A DNA stretch of 64,000 nt, taken from the NCBI GenBank assembly GCA_963707575.1, contig OY970171.1, forward strand, positions 1,178,001 through 1,242,000. Reading direction: 5' to 3'. A program made the position numbers and the translations under genes. Below the pieces are notes generated by a model. The model was given only the letters and a program-made list of their open reading frames with translations, did not search any database and was not told the origin of the DNA. Of this stretch, positions 30,380-37,350 are shown piece by piece. The first letter of the stretch is position 1. Every line of letters starts with the position of its first letter. Source of the DNA: Gaiellasilicea sp963707575. Its GTDB lineage: Bacteria > Actinomycetota > Thermoleophilia > Gaiellales > Gaiellaceae.

Positions 30380-32172
30380 CGGCTTGCCTCGGCGATCGCG
30401 ACCGCGGCGTTGATCAGGGCCAGGTGGGACAGGCCCTGCGGGAAGTTGCCGAGGAAGTCCCCGCTCCCGGGATCGATCTCCTCGGCATAGAGGCCGACGT
30501 CGTTGGCCAGGTCGACCATGTCGTTCATGAGCTGCGTTGCCTCCTCGACTCTTCGCTGCCGCACGAGCGCCTCGGCCAGCCAGAACGAGCAGGCCACGAA
30601 GGCGCCGTCCTCGCCCGCCAGGCCGTCGTCGCCGACGTAGCGGCGGACGAGCGGCCCGGTGGCGAGCTCGCTGCGGACCGCATCGACAGTGCCTGTGAGG
30701 CGCGGCGAGTCGGCGTGATCGTATTCCGCCAAGACTGCAAGGAGGAGCGAGGCGTCGAGTGCGTCGTCGTCAACTCCGCGCGTGTAGCGCGCGTGCGTCT
30801 CGGAGTAGCAGTTGGCCTCCACAAACTCGCGCACTCGTGTGCTCTCCATTCGCCACCGCTCGAGCTTTCCCGCGGGCAGGTGCCCGGCCTCGGCCAGCTC
30901 GGCCGCCCGGTCGAGCGCGACGGCGCACATCATCTTCGACTGGGTGAAGTGGGTAGCCCCGCCGCGCACCTCCCAGATGCCGGCGTCGGGCTCGTGCCAG
31001 AGCTTGCAGACGAGGTCGGCGATCTCGGCCAGCCTGCGGCCGTGATCGCGGTCGAGACCGCCGCGGAATCGGGCGAAGAGCGACGCGGCGGCGAGCACCT
31101 CGCCGTAGACGTCGAGCTGGAGCTGAGTGGCGGCGCCGTTGCCGACGCGCACTGGTCGGGAGCCGCGATAGCCGGCCAGCGCCAGCTCCTGCTCCTCGGC
31201 CGGCGGCCGGCCGTCGAGGCGGTAGAGGACCTGCAGGCGCGGATGGGCGAGCTGCGAGGCGTGCAGGAGCCAGGAGAAGAAGGCGTTTGCCTCCTGGCCG
31301 CAGCCCATGGACAGCAGCGCCTGGAGCGTGAAGGCGGCGTCGCGCGGCCAAGAGAAGCGGTAGTCCCAGTTGCGCCCGCCGCCGATCTCCTCAGGGAGCG
31401 AGGTGGTCGCCGCGGCAGCGATCGCGCCCGACGGAGCAAAGACGAGCAGCTTCAACGCGAGGGCGCTGCGGATGACTGCGTCGCTCCACGGCCCATCGTA
31501 CTCCCGCCCCGCTGCCCAGTCCCGCCAGCTCCGAACCGTCCCGTCGAGGCGCGCCTCGGCTTCCGCGCGGGCCGGGAACACCAGCGGCTCCTGGTGTGCG
31601 GCGCTCAGGACGAGGAGACTGCGGCTGCCTGGTGCCGTGGTGAAGCGGCCGCTCGCGCCCGCAGTGCCGACCTCGACGTCGCCGGCATCCCAGGACGCGA
31701 GAGCGATGGCATCCGACCCACGCGCAGCGACGGGCACACCGTTTCGCATCGTGAACGTCGAAGGGCCGCCGTAGTCGAAGCGGGGCTCGAGCTGCCACAC
31801 GAGCTGCACGCTCCCGGAGATGCCCTCGACGCGGCGGACAAGCTCGCGAGAAGGGCTCAGGCCGACGCTCGGCAGCGTCAGCGCGTCGGTCAGGCGGACC
31901 CTGCCCTCACCGGTCGTGAACGTAGTCTCGAGCACGTTCGTATCCGGCACGTAGCGCCGCACCGCGTCGAAGGGCGCCGCCGGCGCGAGCGCGAAGCGGC
32001 CGCCGCGACCCTGGTCGAGCAACGCCGCAAAGACGCTCGGTGAGTCGAGGTCGGGCAGGCAGAACCAGTCGATCGCACCGTCGAGCCCGACCAGGGCAAC
32101 CGTACGCCCGTCGCCGATCGCCGCGTATTCGCGAATCGGCAAGTACCCATCGGTACGCGTTGGCATTTTCAC
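30376..32172 (-). CDS. glycoside hydrolase family 15 protein (glucoamylase/trehalase-like)
   Basis: 598 aa, GTG 32172 or ATG 32166. N-terminal domain begins DGYLPIREYAAIGDGRTVALVGLDGAIDWFCLPDLDSPSVF, the standard start of bacterial GH15. The catalytic (alpha/alpha)6 barrel has GGGRNWDYRFSWPRDAAFTLQALL, DAGIWEVRGG (candidate acid Glu) and the late EEIDPGSGDFLGNFPQGLSHLALI. No signal peptide, so intracellular. In actinobacteria this subfamily includes trehalases and glucodextranase-like enzymes. Trehalose or glycogen turnover under stress would fit the context. Confidence 0.92.
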   Translation of the reverse strand: MKMPTRTDGYLPIREYAAIGDGRTVALVGLDGAIDWFCLPDLDSPSVFAALLDQGRGGRFALAPAAPFDAVRRYVPDTNVLETTFTTGEGRVRLTDALTLPSVGLSPSRELVRRVEGISGSVQLVWQLEPRFDYGGPSTFTMRNGVPVAARGSDAIALASWDAGDVEVGTAGASGRFTTAPGSRSLLVLSAAHQEPLVFPARAEAEARLDGTVRSWRDWAAGREYDGPWSDAVIRSALALKLLVFAPSGAIAAAATTSLPEEIGGGRNWDYRFSWPRDAAFTLQALLSMGCGQEANAFFSWLLHASQLAHPRLQVLYRLDGRPPAEEQELALAGYRGSRPVRVGNGAATQLQLDVYGEVLAAASLFARFRGGLDRDHGRRLAEIADLVCKLWHEPDAGIWEVRGGATHFTQSKMMCAVALDRAAELAEAGHLPAGKLERWRMESTRVREFVEANCYSETHARYTRGVDDDALDASLLLAVLAEYDHADSPRLTGTVDAVRSELATGPLVRRYVGDDGLAGEDGAFVACSFWLAEALVRQRRVEEATQLMNDMVDLANDVGLYAEEIDPGSGDFLGNFPQGLSHLALINAAVAIAEASR

Positions 32173-32194
32173 ACTGTGCAGTGAGTGCGGCGCG

Positions 32195-32216
32195 CCTCGT
32201 CGAACTTACGACGAGG
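32195..32216. promoter_or_regulatory. 22-bp inverted repeat in the divergent GH15/USP region
   Basis: CCTCGTCG (32195-32202) and CGACGAGG (32209-32216) are exact reverse complements around AACTTA. The site lies 23 bp upstream of the GH15 start and just before shared element site 5. An operator for a dimeric regulator is the simplest reading. Confidence 0.45.
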
Positions 32217-32220
32217 TTCC

Positions 32221-32263
32221 GATGGGGTGGTCGTCTCAGGGAGATGGGTGCGACGCCCGATGG
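32221..32263 (+). promoter_or_regulatory. shared upstream element, site 5 (extended form)
   Basis: GATGGGG at 32221, GATGGG with its ATGG 22 bp later, GATGG 16 bp further. It lines up without gaps with sites 1 and 4. Core 32241-32263. It ends 52 bp before the USP ATG. Confidence 0.55.
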
Positions 32264-32315
32264 TGCTCCGGCCCACGCCCGGCGATCCTGGAGGAAACCG
32301 AACGGGAGGACCGAC

Positions 32316-32810
32316 ATGAGCGGCTCGATCATCTGTGGCGTGGACGGCACGGCGTCGGCGGAGAGTGCGGCCGAGGTCGCCCGCCGGCTCGGCACCGAAC
32401 TGGGGCTACGGCTCGTGTTCGTCCGGGTTGTCGACGCCGGCACGCCCGAGGAGACGACCGCGGCCATCGCCGAGCAGCTCGAGCAGGCAAGTGCGGACGA
32501 CGGGTGGCTGGTCGAGGTCGGTCACCCGGCCGACCGGCTGGTCGCCGCCGCGGCGAACGAGAACGCGCGCCTGATGGTCGTCGGCTCGCACGGCCCGCGC
32601 TCATCGCTGCTCGGCAGCGTCTCGGCCGAGGTGTCACGACGGGCGTCCTGCCCCGTCGTTGTGGTGCCGCCGGGCGCCGACGGCTGGGCGGCGCCCGCTG
32701 ACCGCGACAAGGGCTTCGCCGGCGGTATCGTCCGCCTCGGCTCCGCCGACGGCGACGCGGACTTCGCCGGAGGCATCCTGCGGTTCAACCTGGGCGGGAG
32801 CGGGAACTAG
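32316..32810 (+). CDS. universal stress protein with glycine-rich C-terminal tail
   Basis: 164 aa, ATG with SD GGGAGGA 5 nt upstream. Compact UspA domain: SIICGVDGTASAESAAEVARRLG, RLMVVGSHGPRSSLLGS, VSAEVSRRASCPVVVVPPG. After residue ~128 an unusual tail contains FAGGIVRLGSADGD and FAGGILRFNLGGSG, a duplicated FAGGI-x-R unit. The tail is not part of the USP fold and may be a docking or regulatory segment. The ATP loop is present. Confidence 0.9.
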   Translation: MSGSIICGVDGTASAESAAEVARRLGTELGLRLVFVRVVDAGTPEETTAAIAEQLEQASADDGWLVEVGHPADRLVAAAANENARLMVVGSHGPRSSLLGSVSAEVSRRASCPVVVVPPGADGWAAPADRDKGFAGGIVRLGSADGDADFAGGILRFNLGGSGN

Positions 32811-32831
32811 AGTCGGCGCTAGGAGGCACGA

Positions 32832-33029
32832 ATGACGTACGACGCGTTGATGCGTTGGGAGACGGAGGGCGGCGCCACCGACGCCACCTCAGGGCTGAAT
32901 CAGGCCGCGGCGGATCGCATACCGGGTCAGTTCGACGCGGTCGCGCATTCCGAGCTTGTCGAGGATGTTCTGGCGGTGGCGCTCGACCGTCTTGACGCTG
33001 ATGAAGAGCGCGCTCGCGATCTCCTTTGA
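32832..33029 (+). CDS. possible small protein (uncertain)
   Basis: A good SD (AGGAGG, 5 nt) precedes an ATG opening MTYDALMRWETEGGAT, whose MRWExEGG pattern I associate with very short actinobacterial proteins. Beyond residue ~19 the frame runs antisense into the response regulator gene and may be meaningless. If real, it is probably a short USP-associated peptide. Low confidence. Confidence 0.35.
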   Translation: MTYDALMRWETEGGATDATSGLNQAAADRIPGQFDAVAHSELVEDVLAVALDRLDADEERARDLL

Positions 33030-33545
33030 GCTGTACGCCTCGGCGATCAGCTTGAGTACCTCGAGCTCGCGCGGGGTGAGCACATCGAACTGCTCCTCGC
33101 CCTGACCGCCGCGCTCGACGTAGTCGCGCACCAGGGTGGTCACGGCGGATGGGTAGAGAAACGAGTCGCCCCGCATGGCGACCCGAACGGCGTCAACGAT
33201 GTCGGTGTCGGCGCCTGACTTCAGCACGTAGCCGGAAGCGCCCGCCTTCAATGCCTCGAACAGAAACTGCTCGCTGTCATGCATCGACAGCATCACGACC
33301 TTGACCTCGGGCTTGCGCTTCTGCAGCTCGGCGGCCGCCTGGATGCCGGTCATGCGCGGCATCGAGACGTCGAGGATGACGAGGTCGACATCCTCCTCGA
33401 GCGCCTTCTCGACGGCTTCATGACCGTCGGCAGCCTCGGCGACGACTTCGAGGTCGGCCTGAGCGTCGAGGACCTTCCGCAGCCCGGAACGGACGATCGG
33501 AAAGTCGTCGGCGATCAGGATCCGGGTCACGAGCGGAATCGGCAT
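32889..33545 (-). CDS. NarL/LuxR-family response regulator
   Basis: 218 aa. Receiver domain ~7-125 with phospho-acceptor Asp59 (DLVILDVSMPRM), acidic pair IADDFP, switch Ser/Thr region VVMLSMHDS and Lys in VLKSGA. C-terminal LuxR HTH: LTPRELEVLKLIAEAYSSKEIASALFISVKTVERHRQNILDKLGMRDR. ATG overlaps the kinase stop (TGATG). Family members bind short inverted repeats. It is the best in-window candidate for the regulator of the GAAATGGGG element and resembles DosR in architecture. Confidence 0.95.
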   Translation of the reverse strand: MPIPLVTRILIADDFPIVRSGLRKVLDAQADLEVVAEAADGHEAVEKALEEDVDLVILDVSMPRMTGIQAAAELQKRKPEVKVVMLSMHDSEQFLFEALKAGASGYVLKSGADTDIVDAVRVAMRGDSFLYPSAVTTLVRDYVERGGQGEEQFDVLTPRELEVLKLIAEAYSSKEIASALFISVKTVERHRQNILDKLGMRDRVELTRYAIRRGLIQP

Positions 33546-34525
33546 CAGCTCAACGCCGGCGTCTCGACTCGAGCGGCAGGTACTTCGAGGCGCACCTCGA
33601 CACCTCCGTCAGGCGACGGCTTGATCGCGAGCGCTCCGTCGATCAGCAATGCCCGCTCGCGCATGCTGCGCAGCCCGCCGTGCTCCTCCGGCACCCCGTC
33701 GAACCCATGTCCGTCGTCGGTGACGCGGAGCACGACGCTGTCGGTGCCGCCTTCGAGCGAGATGGTCACGCGCGTCGCGTGTGCGTGGCGGGCGACGTTG
33801 GTCAGGCTCTCTTGCGCGATGCGGTAGACGGCGAGCTCGCTGTCGGGTGCCAGCCGCGGCAGCGCTTGCTCGAAAAGGCGCTCGACCCGGACGCCGGAGA
33901 GGCGCCCGAACGTCGAGGTCAACTCGGTGAGCGCGCTCACGAGCCCGAGATGCTCGAGCATCTCCGGGCGGAGCTCACTCGAGATCCGGCGGACCTCGTC
34001 GAGGGCGAGACGAACGGCCGACTTCGCCTCGTCCAAGTCCTCGCGGTGATCCGGCGCGGCCACGGCGATCGAGTCGAGTTGCAGCAGCACGCCCGTCAGC
34101 AGCTGGCCGACCTCGTCATGCAGGTCGCGAGCAATCCCGATTCGCTCCGCCTCCTGGGCGGCCAGCACGCGCCGGCCGCTCTCCTGGCGCTCGCGCTCGA
34201 GGCGGTCGAGCATCTCGTTGAACGCGAGTACGACCCGCCCGACCTCGTCATCGCGGACGATCTGGAGCCGCTGACCTGGGCGCAGGAGGTCGACCATGTC
34301 CATCCGCCGGGCGAGCCGCGCGAGCGGCGCGATCGCCCGGCGCAGCAAGAACGCGTTGACGGCCAGGGTGACGGCGAGACCGACGACGATCAGGAGCGCC
34401 TGCGCGAGCTCGATCGGCGCGCTGATCGTCACCGGGCTGACGAGCAGCAAGAGCGCGATCAGGCCCAGCAGCCCCGCGTTTGCGGCGAAGACCCGCCAGA
34501 ACAGAGGAAGGGATCGGGCCGCCAT
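33545..34525 (-). CDS. HisKA_3-type sensor histidine kinase
   Basis: 326 aa. Two membrane helices (~15-33 and ~40-62) with almost no loop between them; HAMP region (~62-115, LRRAIAPLARLARRMDMVD); dimerisation/phospho-acceptor motif ERIGIARDLHDEVGQLLTG with His136; HATPase domain (LAVYRIAQESLTNVARHA, VTDDGHGF, HGGLRSMRERALLIDG). The lack of an extracytoplasmic domain suggests sensing within the membrane, or of redox or energy state. No GAF domain as in DosS. Co-operonic with a USP and the response regulator. Confidence 0.94.
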   Translation of the reverse strand: MAARSLPLFWRVFAANAGLLGLIALLLLVSPVTISAPIELAQALLIVVGLAVTLAVNAFLLRRAIAPLARLARRMDMVDLLRPGQRLQIVRDDEVGRVVLAFNEMLDRLERERQESGRRVLAAQEAERIGIARDLHDEVGQLLTGVLLQLDSIAVAAPDHREDLDEAKSAVRLALDEVRRISSELRPEMLEHLGLVSALTELTSTFGRLSGVRVERLFEQALPRLAPDSELAVYRIAQESLTNVARHAHATRVTISLEGGTDSVVLRVTDDGHGFDGVPEEHGGLRSMRERALLIDGALAIKPSPDGGVEVRLEVPAARVETPALS

Positions 34526-34534
34526 GGCCCGACG

Positions 34535-35005
34535 TTAGCGCCGTGCTCCGTTCGCTGCCGTTGACTCGCTCGTCCCGCGTGCACGCGGGGGCGCGATCAA
34601 GACCGGCACCGCCGTCTCCGTCTCGAGCTGCTCGGCAAGCCTGCTCACGAGACCACGCCGCAGTCGGCCACGGGGACGCGCCCCCACGACGATCACGTCC
34701 GCGGCCTCCTCGGCGGCGATCTGGCCGAGGCGAGCTGCTTCGTCGCCGACTGCTTCGCGGCGCTCGGCGCCGGCGACGCCGTACTCGGCCGCAAGCCGCT
34801 CCAGGAGGCGGGTCGCCCCCTGGCGGTTGGCCTTCATCGAGACGCTCTCACCGGCGTCGCTGCCGTCGTCGTCCAACGTGATTCCACTTGCCACATGGGC
34901 CAGCACGAGACGGAGCCTGAGCCGCTTGCTCAGCTCGACCGCCAACTCGAGCGCGCCGCGCCCCTCCTCGGTGTCACTGACGTTGCAAACCATCGTCCCG
35001 CGCAT
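34535..35005 (-). CDS. universal stress protein leading the two-component operon
   Basis: 156 aa from ATG 35005; a GGGAGGG sits very close to it, so ATG 34993 may be an alternative. UspA-like fold: GTMVCNVSDTEEGRGALELAVELSKRLRLRLVLAHVA at the start, ADVIVVGARPRGRLRRGLVSRLAEQLETETAVPVLIAPP at the end. The glycine-rich loop is altered (GARPRGRLRR), so ATP affinity is uncertain. It ends 9 bp before the histidine kinase gene. A USP translated with its own two-component system suggests feedback or signal input. Confidence 0.85.
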   Translation of the reverse strand: MRGTMVCNVSDTEEGRGALELAVELSKRLRLRLVLAHVASGITLDDDGSDAGESVSMKANRQGATRLLERLAAEYGVAGAERREAVGDEAARLGQIAAEEAADVIVVGARPRGRLRRGLVSRLAEQLETETAVPVLIAPPRARGTSESTAANGARR

Positions 35006-35122
35006 AGCCCTCCCGCCGAAGTAGTCACTAGCAGGCTCGCGCATCGGATGAGCAGCCGCTATCCGGGCAGGACCGCATTCCCGTGCCACGGTTGGCCCAC
35101 TGACGTCGGCTTCGCCCGGGCA

Positions 35123-35145
35123 GAAATGGGGCCGGCGCCCCATAG
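35123..35145 (+). promoter_or_regulatory. shared upstream element, site 6 (palindromic)
   Basis: GAAATGGGG, six bases, CCC-C-AT. The inner 18 bp (35126-35143) form a palindrome with 7-bp arms, ATGGGGC and GCCCCAT. It ends 66 bp before the greA-like ATG and is 117 bp from the divergent USP-kinase-regulator operon, a position that would allow autoregulation. Confidence 0.6.
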
Positions 35146-35211
35146 CCGTGAGCTCACCGCTGGCCAAGGATCACAAGAACGCCGTACACCTTGCGAGAAA
35201 GGAGCCTCGAG

Positions 35212-35721
35212 ATGAACGTAGCGCCCGCGGACCACGAGGAGACGTTGCTGGTCACCCGGAGCGGATACGAGCACCTCCGCGCCGAGATCGCGACGCTGAC
35301 CGACGAAGCGCGGCCCCAGCTGACTGACCGCGTGCGTGAGGCACGCGCGGACGGCGACCTGACCGACAACCCGGCGCTCTACGAGGCGCTCGAGGAGCAG
35401 GCCCAGCTCGACCATCGCATCAGCGAGCTCGAAGCGAGGCTCGCCTCAGCGCGGATCGTCGAGCCCAACGGCGACGGGACGGCCGGCATCGGAAACGCAG
35501 TTCGCCTGCGCGACCTCCGAACGAGCGAGATCGTCGAGTACGAGCTCGTCGGCGCCATCGAAGCCAATGTCGGCAACGGTCGCGTCTCGGTCGAGGCACC
35601 CGTCGGACGGGCGCTCGTCGGCGCCGGGGCAGGCGAAGTCGTGGAGGCACAGACCCCGCGTGGCACCGTCGAGTTCGAAGTCATCCGCGTCAGTGCAAGC
35701 CCGACCAGGAAGGCTGCGTGA
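35212..35721 (+). CDS. GreA/GreB-family transcription elongation factor-like protein
   Basis: 169 aa, ATG with SD AAAGGAG. N-terminal coiled coil (EEQAQLDHRISELEARLASA) with acidic tip ADGDLTDNPALYEA, corresponding to the DLSENAEY tip of GreA that reaches the polymerase active site. C-terminal FKBP-like domain (GNAVRLRDLRTSEIVEYELVG, SPVGRALVGAGAGEVVEAQTPRG-type). It rescues backtracked polymerase or, as some Gre paralogues do, modulates initiation. Located opposite the stress operon, it is probably a paralogue rather than the housekeeping GreA. Confidence 0.9.
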   Translation: MNVAPADHEETLLVTRSGYEHLRAEIATLTDEARPQLTDRVREARADGDLTDNPALYEALEEQAQLDHRISELEARLASARIVEPNGDGTAGIGNAVRLRDLRTSEIVEYELVGAIEANVGNGRVSVEAPVGRALVGAGAGEVVEAQTPRGTVEFEVIRVSASPTRKAA

Positions 35722-35725
35722 CGCG

Positions 35726-36511
35726 ATGCGACTGGACGGAGGAATCCGTGCACCGGTCCGTCGACGAGCGCGGCCGAAGAGGTTGCGGATAGCTGTCCTC
35801 CGGCACGAGCGCGAAACCGGTCTCGGCGCGCTCGTGCCAGTGCTCGACGACGCAGGGGTCGAGTACGAGATCTTCGACACGACCGGCGCCGCGCCGCTCC
35901 CGGACGACCGCGAGTTCGACGGCGTCATCGTCCTCGGCGGCAGTCTCGGCGCCTACGATCCGGCGCTGCTCGAGACACGGCGCTGGGTCCGCAACGCGGC
36001 CCTGCGAGACACGCCGTTCCTCGGCATCTGCCTGGGCGGGCAGCTCTTGGCCAGCGCGCTCGGCGGGGAAGTCGAGTCGGGGCTGCGTCCTGAGGTCGGC
36101 GTCCACGACGTCTTCCTCACCGACGCCGCCCGGCACGACCCGCTCTTCGCCGGCCTCCCGCGCCGCTTGCAGGTGTTCGGCTGGCACGAGGACACCTTCT
36201 CCCTGCCGCGCCGGGCGATTCCGCTGGCCGGGTCGATGGCCTATGCCAATCAGGCGTTCCGTTGGGGGGCGACCGCGTACGGACTGCAGTTCCACGTCGA
36301 GGTACGACCAGGTGACCTGCAGCGCTGGGAGCACCTACCCGGCTACGCACGCCTCTTCGAGGCGGCCGACGCGCGGGGAGACGGACTGGACGCAGCCCTC
36401 GAGGCGGCGACACCAGTGTTCGACGAGACCATCCGAACGCTGATCGAGCGCTGGCTGCTGCTCGTGACCGGAGCCGCCGCCGTCCGTGGCCGACAGCGAA
36501 TCCCGGCGTAA
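35726..36511 (+). CDS. class I glutamine amidotransferase-like protein
   Basis: 261 aa from ATG 35726; a TTG at 35783 after GAAGAGG is possible. Catalytic triad visible: Cys102 in LGICLGGQLLASALGG, His190 and Glu192 in YGLQFHVEVR. This stand-alone type is often annotated GMP synthase-like or gamma-glutamyl hydrolase-like. No synthetase domain follows, so its acceptor is unknown. It starts 4 bp after the gre gene, so likely the same transcript. Confidence 0.85.
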   Translation: MRLDGGIRAPVRRRARPKRLRIAVLRHERETGLGALVPVLDDAGVEYEIFDTTGAAPLPDDREFDGVIVLGGSLGAYDPALLETRRWVRNAALRDTPFLGICLGGQLLASALGGEVESGLRPEVGVHDVFLTDAARHDPLFAGLPRRLQVFGWHEDTFSLPRRAIPLAGSMAYANQAFRWGATAYGLQFHVEVRPGDLQRWEHLPGYARLFEAADARGDGLDAALEAATPVFDETIRTLIERWLLLVTGAAAVRGRQRIPA

Positions 36512-36576
36512 CGGGATTCACACGGGTCGGTCGTTCCTGACCTCGCGAAGCTGATCCAAGCCTGCGTTCGCGCCGA

Positions 36577-36603
36577 CCTCCAGCGGGCGGTGCCCGCTGG
36601 AGG
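36577..36603 (+). terminator. 12-bp perfect hairpin after the amidotransferase gene
   Basis: CCTCCAGCGGGC (36577-36588) pairs fully with GCCCGCTGGAGG (36592-36603) around a GGT loop, 66 bp after the stop codon. No U-tract follows, as is common for GC-rich actinobacterial terminators. The rest of 36512-36754 shows no gene. Confidence 0.6.
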
Positions 36604-36754
36604 CGTCCGCCGCGCTGCGCCGCCTCCTCAGGGCAGTGGAGCTAAGAGGAGTGAGCTCAAGCTCGGCCTGAACGCCATCGCCTCACCGCTCGAAGGCACG
36701 CACGCTCCGTGCGCTTGGCGCCGCACCTGATTCTCTTTGTTGCCAGCCGATGCG

Positions 36755-37261
36755 TCAGAGCCTCGCGCACTGATCTTCTTTGTTGCCCTGCACGACGTTG
36801 CGGCTGCCGGTCGGGCGCGGGCGGTTCGATTTGCACTGGAGGTTGCCGTCAACGCGATTGCGTGTGATGGAGATGACGCCCCGGTTCAAGAAGAACTGGA
36901 TGTCGCCTTCGACGGTGTTGCGGTTGACGAGGGCATGGCGGCCCTGCTTGACCTGGATGCTGCCGCCGACCGTCGACCCGCCTACGTTGACGCGGGTCGC
37001 GCCCTCGGCCTGCACGTTGCCGTCGACGCGCAGATTGGTCGCTCGAAGCGTGGCTCCACGTCCGACTTTGATGTTCCCCTCCACTCGCGTCCCGCGCAGT
37101 ACGCAGGTCGCCCGCTGCGGGACCCGCAGGTCGTCGACCGTGATCGCGCGCAACGTGCCCCTGCACACGCGCTCGTCGGAGGAAGCCGCGTACGCCGCGT
37201 GCACCCCAACTACCGCTGCCAATGCGGACACCAGCGCTGTCGTTCTCAGTGGTGCCGTCAC
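36755..37261 (-). CDS. secreted beta-helix-like protein
   Basis: 168 aa, GTG start. Signal peptide: TAPLRTTALVSALAAVVGVHAAYAA, cleavage likely after AYA. The mature part repeats a ~20-residue polymer-forming pattern: LRGTRVEGNIKVGRGATLRA, NLRVDGNVQAEGATRVNVGG, VGGSIQVKQGRHALVNRN, VEGDIQFFLNRGVISITRN, VDGNLQCKSN. Such xxVxGNIxV repeats build right-handed beta solenoids. Cys pairs at both ends may close the helix. Exported; structural or adhesive role is a guess. A near-copy of its 3'-terminal bases (GGCAACAAAGA, plus strand) recurs just downstream at ~36731-36750. Confidence 0.75.
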   Translation of the reverse strand: MTAPLRTTALVSALAAVVGVHAAYAASSDERVCRGTLRAITVDDLRVPQRATCVLRGTRVEGNIKVGRGATLRATNLRVDGNVQAEGATRVNVGGSTVGGSIQVKQGRHALVNRNTVEGDIQFFLNRGVISITRNRVDGNLQCKSNRPRPTGSRNVVQGNKEDQCARL

Positions 37262-37350
37262 TGGTCTCTCCTCTCTCGCTCTCCGTGCCGCCGAACGACC
37301 GTGCGGAGAGCGGTTCTCCTTTGAGCGTACGCGAGCCGCCGCAAGCGCGC

